DNA of 64,000 nt from Nocardia carnea (GCF_029868325.1 NZ_JARWNW010000192.1:1-64000), one strand, 5' to 3'. Shown: positions 43,240 through 52,046, numbered from the stretch's first letter. Translations and numbers: made by a program. The notes: generated by a model from the sequence alone, not told the origin.

Positions 43240-43830
43240 TCAGGACTTGGGCAACAGACCGTTGAGCAGGGTCTCGGCCATGATCGACAGAGCGGCCGGA
43301 TCCTGGCCGACCCGGCCGAGGACAATCAGCCCGAGCTGACCCGCCAGCACCGCATGGGCGGCGCCATCGGGGTCGACATGGGGCGCGATATCGCCCTCGC
43401 GCTGCGCTCGCCGTATCGCGTCGACCAGCACGGAAGTAGTCGCGGCGTAGCTGCGCCGAGCCTCTGCGGCCACCTCGACGGTGCTCACGGAGAGCTCCAT
43501 CGCGGTATTGGCGAGCAGGCAACCTCGACGGGCCTGTTCGCCGCCGGGATCGCGCACGGGTCCGGTCACGAAACCGCGAATCACCTCGATAGCGCGGTCG
43601 GCCACCTCCAGCCACGTACGCAACATCCGATCGTTGGCCTCGTCGTACTCGCGCAGCACCCGCAGAAACAAACTCCGTTTGTCCCCGAATGCCCCGTACA
43701 GACTCCCTTTTCCCAGCCCGCTGGCTGCCAGAAGATCTTCGAGTGACGTCCCTGCGTACCCGTTGTCCCAGAACGCCGCCTGCACGGCCGCCAAGACGCG
43801 CTCTTCATCGAACTGGCGTGGACGCGGCAT
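43240..43830 (-). CDS. TetR-family regulator
   Basis: 196 residues with HTH at about 10-55 (DEERVLAAVQAAFWDNGYAG and LLAASGLGKGSLYGAFG) and a TetR_C_16/TetR_C_33-like C-terminal domain containing the ARRGCLLANTAMEL stretch found in AcuR/NemR/YxaF-like members that sense electrophiles; the Cys near residue 104 may be the sensing thiol. An operator palindrome precedes the gene and two more precede the SDR downstream. Confidence 0.92.
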   Translation of the reverse strand: MPRPRQFDEERVLAAVQAAFWDNGYAGTSLEDLLAASGLGKGSLYGAFGDKRSLFLRVLREYDEANDRMLRTWLEVADRAIEVIRGFVTGPVRDPGGEQARRGCLLANTAMELSVSTVEVAAEARRSYAATTSVLVDAIRRAQREGDIAPHVDPDGAAHAVLAGQLGLIVLGRVGQDPAALSIMAETLLNGLLPKS

Positions 43831-43849
43831 GCAACCAGGCTACCTATTT

Positions 43850-43865
43850 TGGACCACCCGGTCCA
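43850..43865. promoter_or_regulatory. TetR operator upstream of its own gene
   Basis: TGGACC-ACCC-GGTCCA is a perfect 6+6 bp palindrome, 20 bp before the TetR start (43830). Confidence 0.75.
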
Positions 43866-44090
43866 TCATTGCGCCGGGCGGAAACACCGCTTATCGAGCG
43901 ATTTTCGCCGGTCATCCGATATCAACCACTGTGCCGACGGTGCGGAACACGAAGCGTACCCGCGGATCGGCCCTTGCGGGCTGTCGGTACAACCTCAACA
44001 TCCTGAATAATCTGGTCTACCGGACCGCAGGCTGACACACAGTGCGCAAAGCCGGCCTCCGGCGAGTCCGTCCGAGAGCGGGGATCACCA

Positions 44091-44849
44091 ATGCACAACC
44101 GTGCCGCCAGCCGACCGACCGGCGAGCCGGACAAGGAGATCGCCCGACTCGAGAAGCCGGGCGAGGTGCTCGAGGCTGCCGGAGCATGGCTGGCCGCCCA
44201 CCTGGAAACTGAAGGGTTCTCCTGGTCACGAACGGAGCGTCGGCTCCAGCGTACGGCGGGCGGCCGTATCGAGAAGATCGAATTCGGGACGACCACCCGC
44301 AACAGGAAGGGGCAGCTGATCCGGCTGGAGCCGCAGTATGTGCGGGTCCTCGACAAAAAACTCCTGGAATGGCGGCGCGCCCATCCGGAACGAGTACTCG
44401 GGACCGTCGATGAGGTGCTGGTCGAGGACCGAGCTGATGAAGTGCTCGGCTACTGGTACCGGATCGATCTCGCGGAGCCCGCGCACCGCATCGAGAATCT
44501 GGAAGCATTGCTGAGCAGGGTCCGCGGGGTCCTGATCCCGTGGCTGGCCTGGACACGCGACCCGGACTCCCTGGTCGCCGAGGTACCCGACGCGATGCTG
44601 CGGACAGTGTTACGCGACCGCACTCCCGCCCTGGTCGAATGGTTGATCTCGCGGGACCGGCAGCAGTCGGCACAAGCGCTGGTGCAGCGGTGGTTCGCAT
44701 TGCATCCCAGCCGGGTACCGATATTCGAGTCGGGTGGACAGTGCGCCCGGGACGGACGGATCCCCGAGTGGTATGCCGAAGGGAACGACGATGTCGCACG
44801 CACCGCCCTCGCGCTCGGATGGACAGCACAGCGGAACGGAATCAGCTGA
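44091..44849 (+). CDS. Hypothetical soluble protein
   Basis: 252 residues with normal codon bias and no signal or membrane segment. The N-terminal part (LEAAGAWLAAHLETEGFSWSRTERRLQR) followed by strands EKIEFGTTTRN and IRLEPQYVRV resembles DUF4304-like immunity proteins, but I cannot confirm it. The C-terminal 100 residues are helical and Trp-rich. It lies between unrelated loci and ends in a hairpin. Confidence 0.7.
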   Translation: MHNRAASRPTGEPDKEIARLEKPGEVLEAAGAWLAAHLETEGFSWSRTERRLQRTAGGRIEKIEFGTTTRNRKGQLIRLEPQYVRVLDKKLLEWRRAHPERVLGTVDEVLVEDRADEVLGYWYRIDLAEPAHRIENLEALLSRVRGVLIPWLAWTRDPDSLVAEVPDAMLRTVLRDRTPALVEWLISRDRQQSAQALVQRWFALHPSRVPIFESGGQCARDGRIPEWYAEGNDDVARTALALGWTAQRNGIS

Positions 44850-44852
44850 AGC

Positions 44853-44887
44853 GCCTCACCCGCCGGTGCGGTGCGGGGTCGTGAGGC
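44853..44887 (+). terminator. Terminator-like hairpin
   Basis: GCCTCAC (44853-44859) pairs with GTGAGGC (44881-44887) directly after the stop at 44849; CTT follows. Confidence 0.5.
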
Positions 44888-45005
44888 CTTGCCTTATGCG
44901 ACACCCAGCGTGGCCGGCCGCACGCCCGAATCGGCCGGCCATCGTTCACCGAATGGCTCGACGCCACCTACCCCGTCAAAGGGCTGACCCCGCGGCCCAA
45001 TCCGA

Positions 45006-45368
45006 TCAGCAGTTCTGCGGAGCCCGCCAGGCGTCCTGCGCGTAGGTGGTCGAGCCGACCATGGCACCGATCACGCCGCCGATGATCCCGAACGGGATGG
45101 CCCCGAAAAAGAAGACGGGCAGGCCCGCGACCGCGCCGCTCCCGGTCCCGAGCAGGGCGCCCAGGCCGGCCCGGAGTTCGATGGAGTCGCCGGGCGCCAT
45201 ACACGCCGCGATGGGCGCCCCCGCCCCAGGCGCCGCAGCATCGGGGGCTTGCACCGGCGCGGGCGCCGGGGCGGGCTCGGCCGCGGCGACGCCCCCTGAA
45301 CCGACAATGAGCAGCGGGGCAATGACGCTGCCGAGCACGGTGCGGGTCAATATCTGTGAACTTTGCAC
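45006..45368 (-). CDS. Small secreted/membrane protein with Ala-Pro linker
   Basis: 120 residues. A signal peptide ends near GVAAAEP (residue about 31), followed by an Ala-Pro linker (APAPAPVQAPDAAAP), one Cys, and a hydrophobic glycine-zipper-like helix region (GLPVFFFGAIPFGIIGGVIGAMVG, about 80-103) ending in a C-terminal Cys. This is a common layout of short exported proteins in Nocardia. Function unknown. Confidence 0.78.
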   Translation of the reverse strand: MQSSQILTRTVLGSVIAPLLIVGSGGVAAAEPAPAPAPVQAPDAAAPGAGAPIAACMAPGDSIELRAGLGALLGTGSGAVAGLPVFFFGAIPFGIIGGVIGAMVGSTTYAQDAWRAPQNC

Positions 45369-45792
45369 GGTAGATCCCTGATCAGTCGAAAACGCAGTGT
45401 GCGACCTGAGTAGTCAGATCTGCGACCATAATGTCGTATAGGCCGGTGTAATGCTCGCCGTCGGTATCTCGGTCGGAGCAAGCCGGAAACCGTGCTCGCC
45501 GATGATCCTGCTGCCCCGACTGCCCTCCTGCGCAGGTAGAAGCCGGTTTCCTCTCCCCATATCGGCGGCTCGAAGGAGTTGCCGTCCGACTCTCGAATCG
45601 GCCGCCGGCACCTCGTAGAGTCGGGTCGAGTCCGTCGGAATGCCCTCGTGACCGCGGGCGCCCGGGACTGGTCATCTGGGATATCGACGGCACCTTGGTC
45701 TGCGATAGCTGCGCCGGGCTATCGCGCGCACCTACTCATTCTCGGAGACGGATGTGGTTTCCCGCGGGCATCGTCGAACCGGGAAGTATCTA
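45369..45792. other. Gap holding gene debris
   Basis: At 45661-45720 the plus strand reads RPGLVIWDIDGTLV, the N-terminus of a HAD hydrolase with the nucleophile Asp; the rest of the domain is missing and the reading becomes unrelated after about 45715. On the left, 45594-45660 is similar to 38715-38781 (about 85% by eye over 65 bp). No intact gene is seen. Confidence 0.55.
45661..45715 (+). pseudogene. HAD-hydrolase N-terminal remnant
   Basis: LVIWDIDGTLV is the DxDGT motif I that starts HAD phosphatases. No ribosome site and no further HAD motifs follow, so it is a fragment. Confidence 0.5.
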
Positions 45793-46365
45793 CTACTGCG
45801 GGAATTGCGCGACAGCTTCATCGATGAACCCGCCGAGTTGGTCGGCGGTGATCATGCCGCAGTTCGCGAGCCCGGCCAGCCCTTGAAGGGTGGCAAAGAA
45901 GATCAGTGCGGTCCGCTCCGGGCTCGTGTGCCGCGGGTCGCCGGCCAGGCCGCGTTGGAACACCAGCAATATCGGCGCAAAGGCCGCGTCGGCACTCTCG
46001 CTCACGGCGTCGCCACCTGCCCCGTGTTTGTGGGCGAACATCAGCTCGGCCAAGTTGGCCTCGGACGTCATGAAGTCGAGGTAGGCGTGGGCGATCGAGT
46101 GAATCTGCGCGTGGTAGTCGGGGGCGGATTCGACGGCGTCCTGTAGTCGGGCGCCGAGCAGAGCGAACCCTTCTACAGCCAATGCGTCGAGAAGCTGCCG
46201 GCGGTCGGGAAAGTAGCGGCGCACAGCGGAGTGCGTAACGCCGATGGCGGCGGCCAGCTCGCGCAGCGACAGCTCCGAGGCCCCCCTGTCACGCACGACC
46301 GGCGTGGCTTGCTCCAGCACGGCCTGGCGCAGATTGCCGTGGTGGTAGGGGCGGTCAGGCGTCAT
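45793..46365 (-). CDS. TetR-family regulator
   Basis: 190 residues; it starts with the HHGNLRQAVLEQATPVV form of the HTH common in a large TetR subgroup and has the recognition helix GVTHSAVRRYFPDR. The C-terminal domain is the TetR_C_13/WHG-like type (FFATLQGLAGL). It diverges from an SDR gene 62 bp away and probably represses it. Confidence 0.92.
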   Translation of the reverse strand: MTPDRPYHHGNLRQAVLEQATPVVRDRGASELSLRELAAAIGVTHSAVRRYFPDRRQLLDALAVEGFALLGARLQDAVESAPDYHAQIHSIAHAYLDFMTSEANLAELMFAHKHGAGGDAVSESADAAFAPILLVFQRGLAGDPRHTSPERTALIFFATLQGLAGLANCGMITADQLGGFIDEAVAQFPQ

Positions 46366-46384
46366 GCGGGCAGTTTACCAAGGA

Positions 46385-46409
46385 TGTTTCCGTTGACCAG
46401 ATTGTTTCC
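46385..46409. promoter_or_regulatory. TGTTTCC repeat in the TetR/SDR divergent promoter
   Basis: TGTTTCC occurs at 46385-46391 and 46403-46409 in direct orientation, 18 bp apart, flanking GTTGACCAG. It is the only repeated element in the 62-bp space and could be bound by the TetR protein. Confidence 0.35.
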
Positions 46410-46427
46410 AGTGGGTACATTGGCCGC

Positions 46428-47357
46428 ATGCTCGCACTCACCTCCCCTTCGCAGATACCGGATCAGTCCGGCCGCACCGTCATCGTCACCGGCGCCGGCA
46501 GCGGTATCGGCCGTGCCGCGGCGGCCGCCCTGGCCGCCAAGGGCGCACGGATCGTCCTCGCCGTCCGAGACCAGAACAAGGGCCGTGCAGCCGCCGCCGA
46601 GATGAGCGGCACGGTCGAAGTCCGTCCGCTCGACCTCAGCTCCCTGGTATCGGTCCGGCAGTTCGCGGACAGCATCGACAGCACAGTGGACGTGCTCATC
46701 AACAACGCCGGCACCATGACCGACTCGCTGCAGCACACCGCAGACGGTTTCGAACTCCAGTTCGGCGTCAACCACCTGGCGCCCTTCGCGTTGACGAACC
46801 TGCTGCTGGACCGAATCACCGACCGCGTGGTGTCCACCTCGTCGACCGCGTACCGCACTGCACAACTCGACTTCGACGACCTGCAATGGGCACAACGCCC
46901 CTACAAGCCGTTCGGCGCCTACGGTGCATCGAAGTTGTCGGTCCTGCTGTTCACTGCCGAACTACAACGCCGTCTGAACGCGGCCGGCTCGCCGGTCACC
47001 GCGACCACCGCGCATCCCGGTTGGGCCGCCACAGGCTTCCGGATCACGAGCGGCAACCGGCTTCTCGACACCCTGTCAGCCCTCTTCACGCCCATGCTCG
47101 CCCAGGGACCCGACGCCGGTGCGCTTCCCACCCTGCTGGCTGCCGTCGGCGATATCCCCGGCGGTAGTTTCGTCGGCCCGAGCCGATTCGGCGGTGTTCG
47201 CGGTCCGGCGGCGGTGGGCGAGATATCCGCCGTGGCGAAGGATCCGGACTCCGCCGCGCGGCTCTGGAGCGTCTCCGAGCACCTCACCGGCGCGCGCTTC
47301 CCCTTCGCCTCGGCGTCGCCGACGCCCGCCCCGGCAACAGACGTCCCGGAAGTCTGA
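46428..47357 (+). CDS. SDR of the retinol-dehydrogenase/WW-oxidoreductase type
   Basis: 309 residues, longer than classical SDRs, with TGAGSGIG (residues 21-28), NNAG, VSTSSTAYR carrying the Ser and YGASK carrying Tyr and Lys. The order SLxSV after the DL motif and the HPGWAATG segment match the retinol-dehydrogenase-like group that is common in actinobacteria. NADP(H)-dependent reductase of a lipid or aromatic carbonyl; divergent from its likely TetR regulator. The last 25 residues are a Pro/Ala tail. Confidence 0.9.
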   Translation: MLALTSPSQIPDQSGRTVIVTGAGSGIGRAAAAALAAKGARIVLAVRDQNKGRAAAAEMSGTVEVRPLDLSSLVSVRQFADSIDSTVDVLINNAGTMTDSLQHTADGFELQFGVNHLAPFALTNLLLDRITDRVVSTSSTAYRTAQLDFDDLQWAQRPYKPFGAYGASKLSVLLFTAELQRRLNAAGSPVTATTAHPGWAATGFRITSGNRLLDTLSALFTPMLAQGPDAGALPTLLAAVGDIPGGSFVGPSRFGGVRGPAAVGEISAVAKDPDSAARLWSVSEHLTGARFPFASASPTPAPATDVPEV

Positions 47358-47394
47358 CGATGCAGCACATCCAGTAGCACCAGTTCAGCGGAAC

Positions 47395-47595
47395 CGAGAT
47401 GCTTGTGCATGTGCGCACCGCATCGGCCACCCCATGGATTGGATGATCCGCAGCGGCGCTATGGAGATGGTGACCGGCCGCGCCCTCCCGCGTGGATTCG
47501 GCGTGGACTCCGCGGGCGTGGTGGAAGCCGCCCGAACCGATGTTGCTCGACTGCGGGTCGGCGACGAAATGCTGGGCGGCACGAGCCCCGCGGGG
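47395..47595 (+). pseudogene. MDR (quinone-oxidoreductase) N-terminal remnant
   Basis: The frame reads WMIRSGAMEMVTGRALPRGF then GVDSAGVVEAARTDV and LRVGDEMLGGT, the N-terminal GroES-like part of zinc-free medium-chain reductases (usually RSGxxK...GxDxAGxVxxxGxxVxxxxxGDEVxG). The NADPH-binding domain is missing; the sequence runs straight into the 3' end of the APH-like gene on the other strand. Confidence 0.7.
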
Positions 47596-47610
47596 GCCGG
47601 GTCTATTTCG

Positions 47611-48507
47611 TCACTCGTCCGTCAGAACACGCTCGAGGGCCGCCCGCCCTACAGGACCCCAATGCGGCTTTCCGCCCGGAAGACCCCGATCTCCGTTCTG
47701 CCCCATGAGCATCAGGAACAGGCTCTTCATGGCCGCCAGTCCGCGGGCCCGCCGGATCGCCGCCTCGTCCGCGTGCGCATACATGTCGAAGAACCGTGTT
47801 GCAGTGCCCGCGGGCAGCAGCACCCAGGCGGCGGCGAGGTCCCACGCCGGGTCACCGGCGAACAGGTCACCGAAGTCGACTATGCCCGAGAGCGTTCCGT
47901 CCGAGACGACGACGTTCGCCGGATGGAGGTCGCCGTGCACCCACACCGGTGGGCCCTCCCACGCGCCGGCGGCGACGGCATCGTCCCAGACCGCCCGGAC
48001 CTCGGTGGCGAGGTCGGCAGGGGCGACGGCTTGGCAGAAGGCCTCGAAGCCGTCCGTGCAGTCCCTGGGATGGGCGCCGCGGTCGGTGGCGATCGGCGCC
48101 TCGGCGGGTGCGGGAACGTGGAGTGCCCGCAGGAATGCTGCCAGCGTATCGGCCGCATGGGCGCCGCGACTGATCGTGGCGTGGTCGAGCGGCTCGCCGG
48201 GAACCCACGTCATCACTGTCCAGTGCTTGGGGAAACGCTCGGAGGGTTCACCGAATCGCACCGGGGTCGGCACCGGCAGCGGTAAGCGCGGGGCCAGCAC
48301 GGGTAGCCACCGCCGCTCCTTCAGCTGCAAGTCCGGGGTGGGGTCCATACGCTGCATACGTACGGACAACTCGTCCCCGAGACGCCACATCTGGTTGCCC
48401 CAGCCACCCGCCACCTCGCGGATGGTCAGGCCCGCGAGATCGGGATGCTGCTCCCGCAGCAGGTCGCGGACCAGTTCCGCGGTGATCTCCAGTTCGGTGC
48501 CGGTCAT
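47611..48507 (-). CDS. APH-family phosphotransferase
   Basis: 298 residues with the kinase-like fold of aminoglycoside/macrolide phosphotransferases: Brenner motif VHGDLHPANVVV (about residues 195-206) with catalytic Asp, and VDFGDLFAGDP (about 215-225) with the Mg-binding Asp. The N-lobe has WGNQMWRLG and LSVRMQR (ATP site Arg/Lys). Members modify antibiotics, homoserine, fructosamine or other small hydroxyl substrates. No antibiotic class can be assigned. A short gap separates it from the histidine-phosphatase gene upstream. Confidence 0.9.
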   Translation of the reverse strand: MTGTELEITAELVRDLLREQHPDLAGLTIREVAGGWGNQMWRLGDELSVRMQRMDPTPDLQLKERRWLPVLAPRLPLPVPTPVRFGEPSERFPKHWTVMTWVPGEPLDHATISRGAHAADTLAAFLRALHVPAPAEAPIATDRGAHPRDCTDGFEAFCQAVAPADLATEVRAVWDDAVAAGAWEGPPVWVHGDLHPANVVVSDGTLSGIVDFGDLFAGDPAWDLAAAWVLLPAGTATRFFDMYAHADEAAIRRARGLAAMKSLFLMLMGQNGDRGLPGGKPHWGPVGRAALERVLTDE

Positions 48508-48572
48508 GCGAATTCACTGTACTGAGGCGGTATGGAGGCCTGACCACGGGAATGGGCGGCGATCGTGCTCGG

Positions 48573-49208
48573 TCAATACTTATCGGTTTTCAGGTGGGAA
48601 GTGTCGGCGAGGGCGACCAGTGTGCGGTTGCGCCAGTAGTCGTCGAGGCGTAGGTGGGTGATCGCACCGGGCGTCGTCGCGAAGGACGCGAATCCGACCG
48701 CGTCGACGGGGATCCGCATCCAGGTGGTCACCACGAACGTCAGGGCGAATCCGTGGGTGACCACGATGTGGTCGTGGCCGATATCGGTCATCAACGTACT
48801 GATGCAGGCACCGACCCGGGTGGCGACCTCGCGCCGTGTCTCGGCACCACCGATGGGGCCGCGGTGGTCGAGCCGGTCATGGTCCGGTGCGGGGATCTGC
48901 CGCTGAGCGAGCCACTCGTTCGGCCGGCCTTCTGCTTCACCGAAACTGATCTCACGCAGGCGCGGATCCGCCGAAACCGGGGCATCGAGGACTGTGCCGA
49001 GAATCCCGGCGGCTTCGGCGCATCGGGACAGGTCGGATGTTGTGATGCGGACCGGTCGCAGTGGGTCGCGGCGGCGGTCGAGTTCCTCGGCGATCAGGTG
49101 TGCGTCGCGAAGGCCGAGCGGTGTCAGGTGCGAGTCGTACCAGCCGCCGACGAGGTCGGCTTCGGTGTGGTCGGCGTGCGGGTGGCTGACTACGTAAAGG
49201 TTCTGCAT
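48573..49208 (-). CDS. Histidine-phosphatase-family protein (variant motif)
   Basis: 211 residues with the alpha/beta core of the phosphoglycerate-mutase-like family. The catalytic motif, usually RHGE/Q, here reads SHPHAD (residues 8-13), so His9 is kept while the first Arg is Ser and Gly is Pro. A TTSDLSRC element (second Arg, about residue 62), EISFGEAEG and VVTHGF (second His) are present. A subgroup of the family naturally has THP-type motifs, so this is probably functional with changed specificity. Substrate unknown. Confidence 0.85.
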   Translation of the reverse strand: MQNLYVVSHPHADHTEADLVGGWYDSHLTPLGLRDAHLIAEELDRRRDPLRPVRITTSDLSRCAEAAGILGTVLDAPVSADPRLREISFGEAEGRPNEWLAQRQIPAPDHDRLDHRGPIGGAETRREVATRVGACISTLMTDIGHDHIVVTHGFALTFVVTTWMRIPVDAVGFASFATTPGAITHLRLDDYWRNRTLVALADTSHLKTDKY

Positions 49209-49391
49209 GTTCCCTCGTTGAGATCTGGTGTGTCCGCCCAGTGAATCGGACGTCGTTCATCGGCGTATCCGGGGCGTCGGCCGCCGTAACTGCCGCGTTG
49301 GTGCGACGGCGAACTCCGACCTCACTTCGGTTCGGTGATCGGTGCGCATATCCGATGGCATCGTGGCCGGTCATGCCAGCACAATGGACCG

Positions 49392-49901
49392 ATGACGCGA
49401 ATGGAGGCAGTGCGCGGGGATATCACCGAACAGCAGGTCGACGCGGTGGTCAACGCCGCGAATTCCTCGTTGCTCGGTGGCGGTGGTGTCGACGGCGCCA
49501 TTCACCGCAAGGGCGGTCCGGAGATCCTGTCGGAGTGCCGTGACCTGCGCGCCGCGCACCTCGGCAAGGGGTTGCCGACCGGACAGGCGGTGGCGACGAC
49601 CGCGGGACGATTGCCCGCGCGCTGGGTGATCCACACCGTGGGCCCGGTGTGGTCGGCCACCGAGGACCGCTCGGCGTTGCTTGCCTCCTGCTACCGCGAA
49701 TCCCTGCGCGTGGCAGATGAACTGGGCGCCGGGACCGTGGCCTTCCCCGCGATCTCCACCGGCATCTTCGGCTGGCCGATGGACGATGGTGCCCGAATTG
49801 CCGTCGAGACGGTGCGTTCCGCCGAAACGGCCGTCGACTACGTGCGGTTCGTGCTGTTCGACGAGCGGGCACTCGCGGCCTTTGCCGTGGCACTGGAATA
49901 G
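49392..49901 (+). CDS. Macrodomain protein (O-acetyl-ADP-ribose deacetylase-like)
   Basis: 169 residues from ATG at 49392 (49401 also possible). NAANSSLLGGGGVDGAIHRKGG (residues 21-42, in two halves) carries the Asn and glycine loop of MacroD/YmdB-type hydrolases, and GIFGWP near 125 forms the phosphate loop. Expected to remove ADP-ribose or deacetylate O-acetyl-ADP-ribose. It is a single-domain enzyme between unrelated genes. Confidence 0.92.
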   Translation: MTRMEAVRGDITEQQVDAVVNAANSSLLGGGGVDGAIHRKGGPEILSECRDLRAAHLGKGLPTGQAVATTAGRLPARWVIHTVGPVWSATEDRSALLASCYRESLRVADELGAGTVAFPAISTGIFGWPMDDGARIAVETVRSAETAVDYVRFVLFDERALAAFAVALE

Positions 49902-49981
49902 TTCCGACGTGCTGCGCCGATGAATGTCGGGCGACTCCGTCGTCTGTTCCTCTGAACCGACCGGGAGACAGGAGTCCGTGC

Positions 49982-50782
49982 ATGACGAGACCGTTCCGAT
50001 TCGGGGTCGTTGCTCCGCTCACCACCGACGTGCCCGCGTGGCGTGACCGCGTGCGCCGCATCGCCGACAGCGGTTACTCGACGCTGCTCGTGCCCGACTT
50101 CCCTCAGACGCAGCCGGCACCCGGCCCCATGCTGGCCACCGCCGCGGCCCTGACCGACCTGCGCGTGGGCACCTGGGTGTACGCGTCTCCGTTCCGCCCG
50201 GCGTGGTTGACGGCATGGGAAGCGCACTCGCTGTCGCTGCTGACCGAGGGCCGTTTCGAGATGGGCATCGGCACCGGCAGACCCGGGATCGAGGACGAGC
50301 TGCGCGACAAGGGAATGCCTTCCGTACCGCCGCCGTACCAACGGTTGGCACGGGTACGGGAGACGGTCGCAACGTTGCGAGACCTCGACGGCCCTGATCG
50401 TCATACGCCCGTGGCAATGGCGGTACTCGGTCCGAAGGCCCAGGCGTTGGCGGCCGAGGTCGCGGATACGGTCACGTTCGTGCTGGGGGCTCAGCCTCGG
50501 CGCGAAGTCGCGCATATGGTGCGCGAGTTCCGCGCCGACGTCGAGCTCGCGCTGGCCGTGCCGGTGATCGGTGACTCTGTCGCTCCGCATATGGCGCCCC
50601 CCGATACCGACCCTGCTGCGCTTCGCGCGGTAGACGCGATGACCGTTCTCTCGGATGATCCGGCAGCCGCCGCCGAGGAAATCGAGCGACGCCGGGAGGA
50701 GAGCGGCTTCTCGTATTTCGTTTTCGGCGCCGACTCCGCAGGCCGTCTTGCTCCGGTCGTCGCCGAGCTCGCCGGTCGGTAG
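49982..50782 (+). CDS. LLM-class (F420-dependent type) oxidoreductase
   Basis: 266 residues with the bacterial luciferase-like TIM-barrel pattern: FRFGVVAPLT start, GTWVYASPFRPAW, SLLTEGRFEMGIGTGRPG and the PVAMAVLGPKAQALAAEVADTV strand. Members of this group in Mycobacteriales use F420. The LLTEGRFEMGIGTG motif is well preserved. Substrate unknown. SD-like GGAGACAGGAG precedes the start at moderate distance. Confidence 0.9.
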   Translation: MTRPFRFGVVAPLTTDVPAWRDRVRRIADSGYSTLLVPDFPQTQPAPGPMLATAAALTDLRVGTWVYASPFRPAWLTAWEAHSLSLLTEGRFEMGIGTGRPGIEDELRDKGMPSVPPPYQRLARVRETVATLRDLDGPDRHTPVAMAVLGPKAQALAAEVADTVTFVLGAQPRREVAHMVREFRADVELALAVPVIGDSVAPHMAPPDTDPAALRAVDAMTVLSDDPAAAAEEIERRREESGFSYFVFGADSAGRLAPVVAELAGR

Positions 50783-50823
50783 CCGCGAAGGCGGCACCCG
50801 CATCGACCCCCAACCCGGACTGG

Positions 50824-51360
50824 TCAGTTGGAACTGTTGCGAACCGGCGCGCTGCTCCGGCCAACTGGACGGCCGCTGAGCTCGGCATCGAGCGTTGCCT
50901 GGGCAACCCGCATTCTCTCGGAATACACAGGGTCCTGGAGCCGCTCCCACATCTGGTCTTCGGTGACGTCTTCGACGTGGCAGCTCACCCACCAGATGTT
51001 GCCGAAGGGATCCCTGAGGCGTGCGCCGCGCTGCCCGAACGCATCGTCGGAGATCGGAGTGACGATCTGCGCACCGGCGGCGAGAGCACGGGAAACGGCT
51101 GCGTCCGCGTCGGCGACGAATACCCGCAGCAGGCTCGGTATCGCGGCCCAGTCCACGTGCCGGTCGAACGCCAGTACCACGGTGTCGCCTACCCGGATCT
51201 CACCGTGGCCGATCAAACCGTCGTCGGTTGCCACCCGCCCGAGCTCCTCGCCGTCGAACGCCGAGCCGACAAAGTCGAGGAATGCCCCGGTATCGTCGGT
51301 GACAACCCATGGAGAAACGGTGTTGTAACCCTCCGGCGCGGCACCGGGTTTTTCGAGCAT
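50824..51360 (-). CDS. VOC-family protein (glyoxalase-like)
   Basis: ATG at 51360 with AAAGGAC upstream gives 178 residues; the upstream extension lacks a site. Two modules with FLDFVGSAFDGEEL and RLRDPFGNIWWVSCHVEDV (YcgJ/PhnB-like with DPFGN) are seen, and the C-terminus is extended by a helical stretch with EDVTEDQMWERL. This resembles the PhnB/YycE-like group. Metal ligands are not all obvious. Confidence 0.85.
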   Translation of the reverse strand: MLEKPGAAPEGYNTVSPWVVTDDTGAFLDFVGSAFDGEELGRVATDDGLIGHGEIRVGDTVVLAFDRHVDWAAIPSLLRVFVADADAAVSRALAAGAQIVTPISDDAFGQRGARLRDPFGNIWWVSCHVEDVTEDQMWERLQDPVYSERMRVAQATLDAELSGRPVGRSSAPVRNSSN

Positions 51361-51459
51361 CTCGGTCCTTTCGTTGTCGGTGTGAGCGAAAGTAGGCGCC
51401 ATAGCGGTCGGAAGCCGACCCGAATTGCCGACCGCGCGTCTCGCTCTGTGGCTACGCCG

Positions 51460-51879
51460 CTACCGCTTGACTGTGGTTGCTGCCGTTTCCAGTGCCCGAT
51501 GTATGACTGTTGATCCTTGCTCGACGGATTCGGCGATCGGTGTGGCGAGGGCCTCGGGCAGGACATCGGTGTGCCAGACGAACAGGGTTCTGCCGTTCTC
51601 GGCGGGCAGGGCCTGCATCGACGCGTGGTGATGGGCGGGGTGAAGGTGTCCGCCGACGATCGAGTAGGCAACGCGCTTGCTCGCCGGGTCGAGGTCGACG
51701 AGTCGTTCGGCGACGATGGTGCCGTCGGCGAAGGTGACTGTGCGGGTGTCGGCGTCGAGGCGAGTATCGGTGACGAAGCCCGGGGCGAGTCGCTCGTGTA
51801 CCGCGCCGAAATCGGCGAGCACATCCCAGACCTGCTCGGGTGTGGCGTCGACGACGAATTCTTTGTGAATGGATGCCAT
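51460..51879 (-). CDS. SRPBCC-family protein
   Basis: 139 residues, starting MASIHKEFVVDATPEQVWDVLADFGAVHERL, which is the START-like fold opening (VWDVLADF). ADADTRTVTFADG and RTLFVWHTDVLP strands and a final long helix follow. A ligand-binding or polyketide-cyclase-like domain; the ligand is unknown. The gene lies 170 bp before the AraC regulator, divergent from it, so it may be the regulator's target. Confidence 0.85.
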   Translation of the reverse strand: MASIHKEFVVDATPEQVWDVLADFGAVHERLAPGFVTDTRLDADTRTVTFADGTIVAERLVDLDPASKRVAYSIVGGHLHPAHHHASMQALPAENGRTLFVWHTDVLPEALATPIAESVEQGSTVIHRALETAATTVKR

Positions 51880-52046
51880 GGAATCCTCCTGGTCAGGCCG
51901 CGGCGAGGTGCGCGTGTACGGTCATATTTCGTTTGTCTCGCTGACGTAGTCGGTGTTGCCGTCTCAGCATCCATGCCCGGACCGGCGCAGGTCTTGAAGA
52001 TTTTTGCGGGCAGTTTCTTGTCGTACCCCGGCCCTACGGTCGGTGA

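Noticed and set aside
45382..45693. 103-residue minus-strand frame next to the HAD remnant
   Set aside because: No motif, no ribosome site; part of it lies in the 65-bp repeated segment and part antisense to the HAD remnant.
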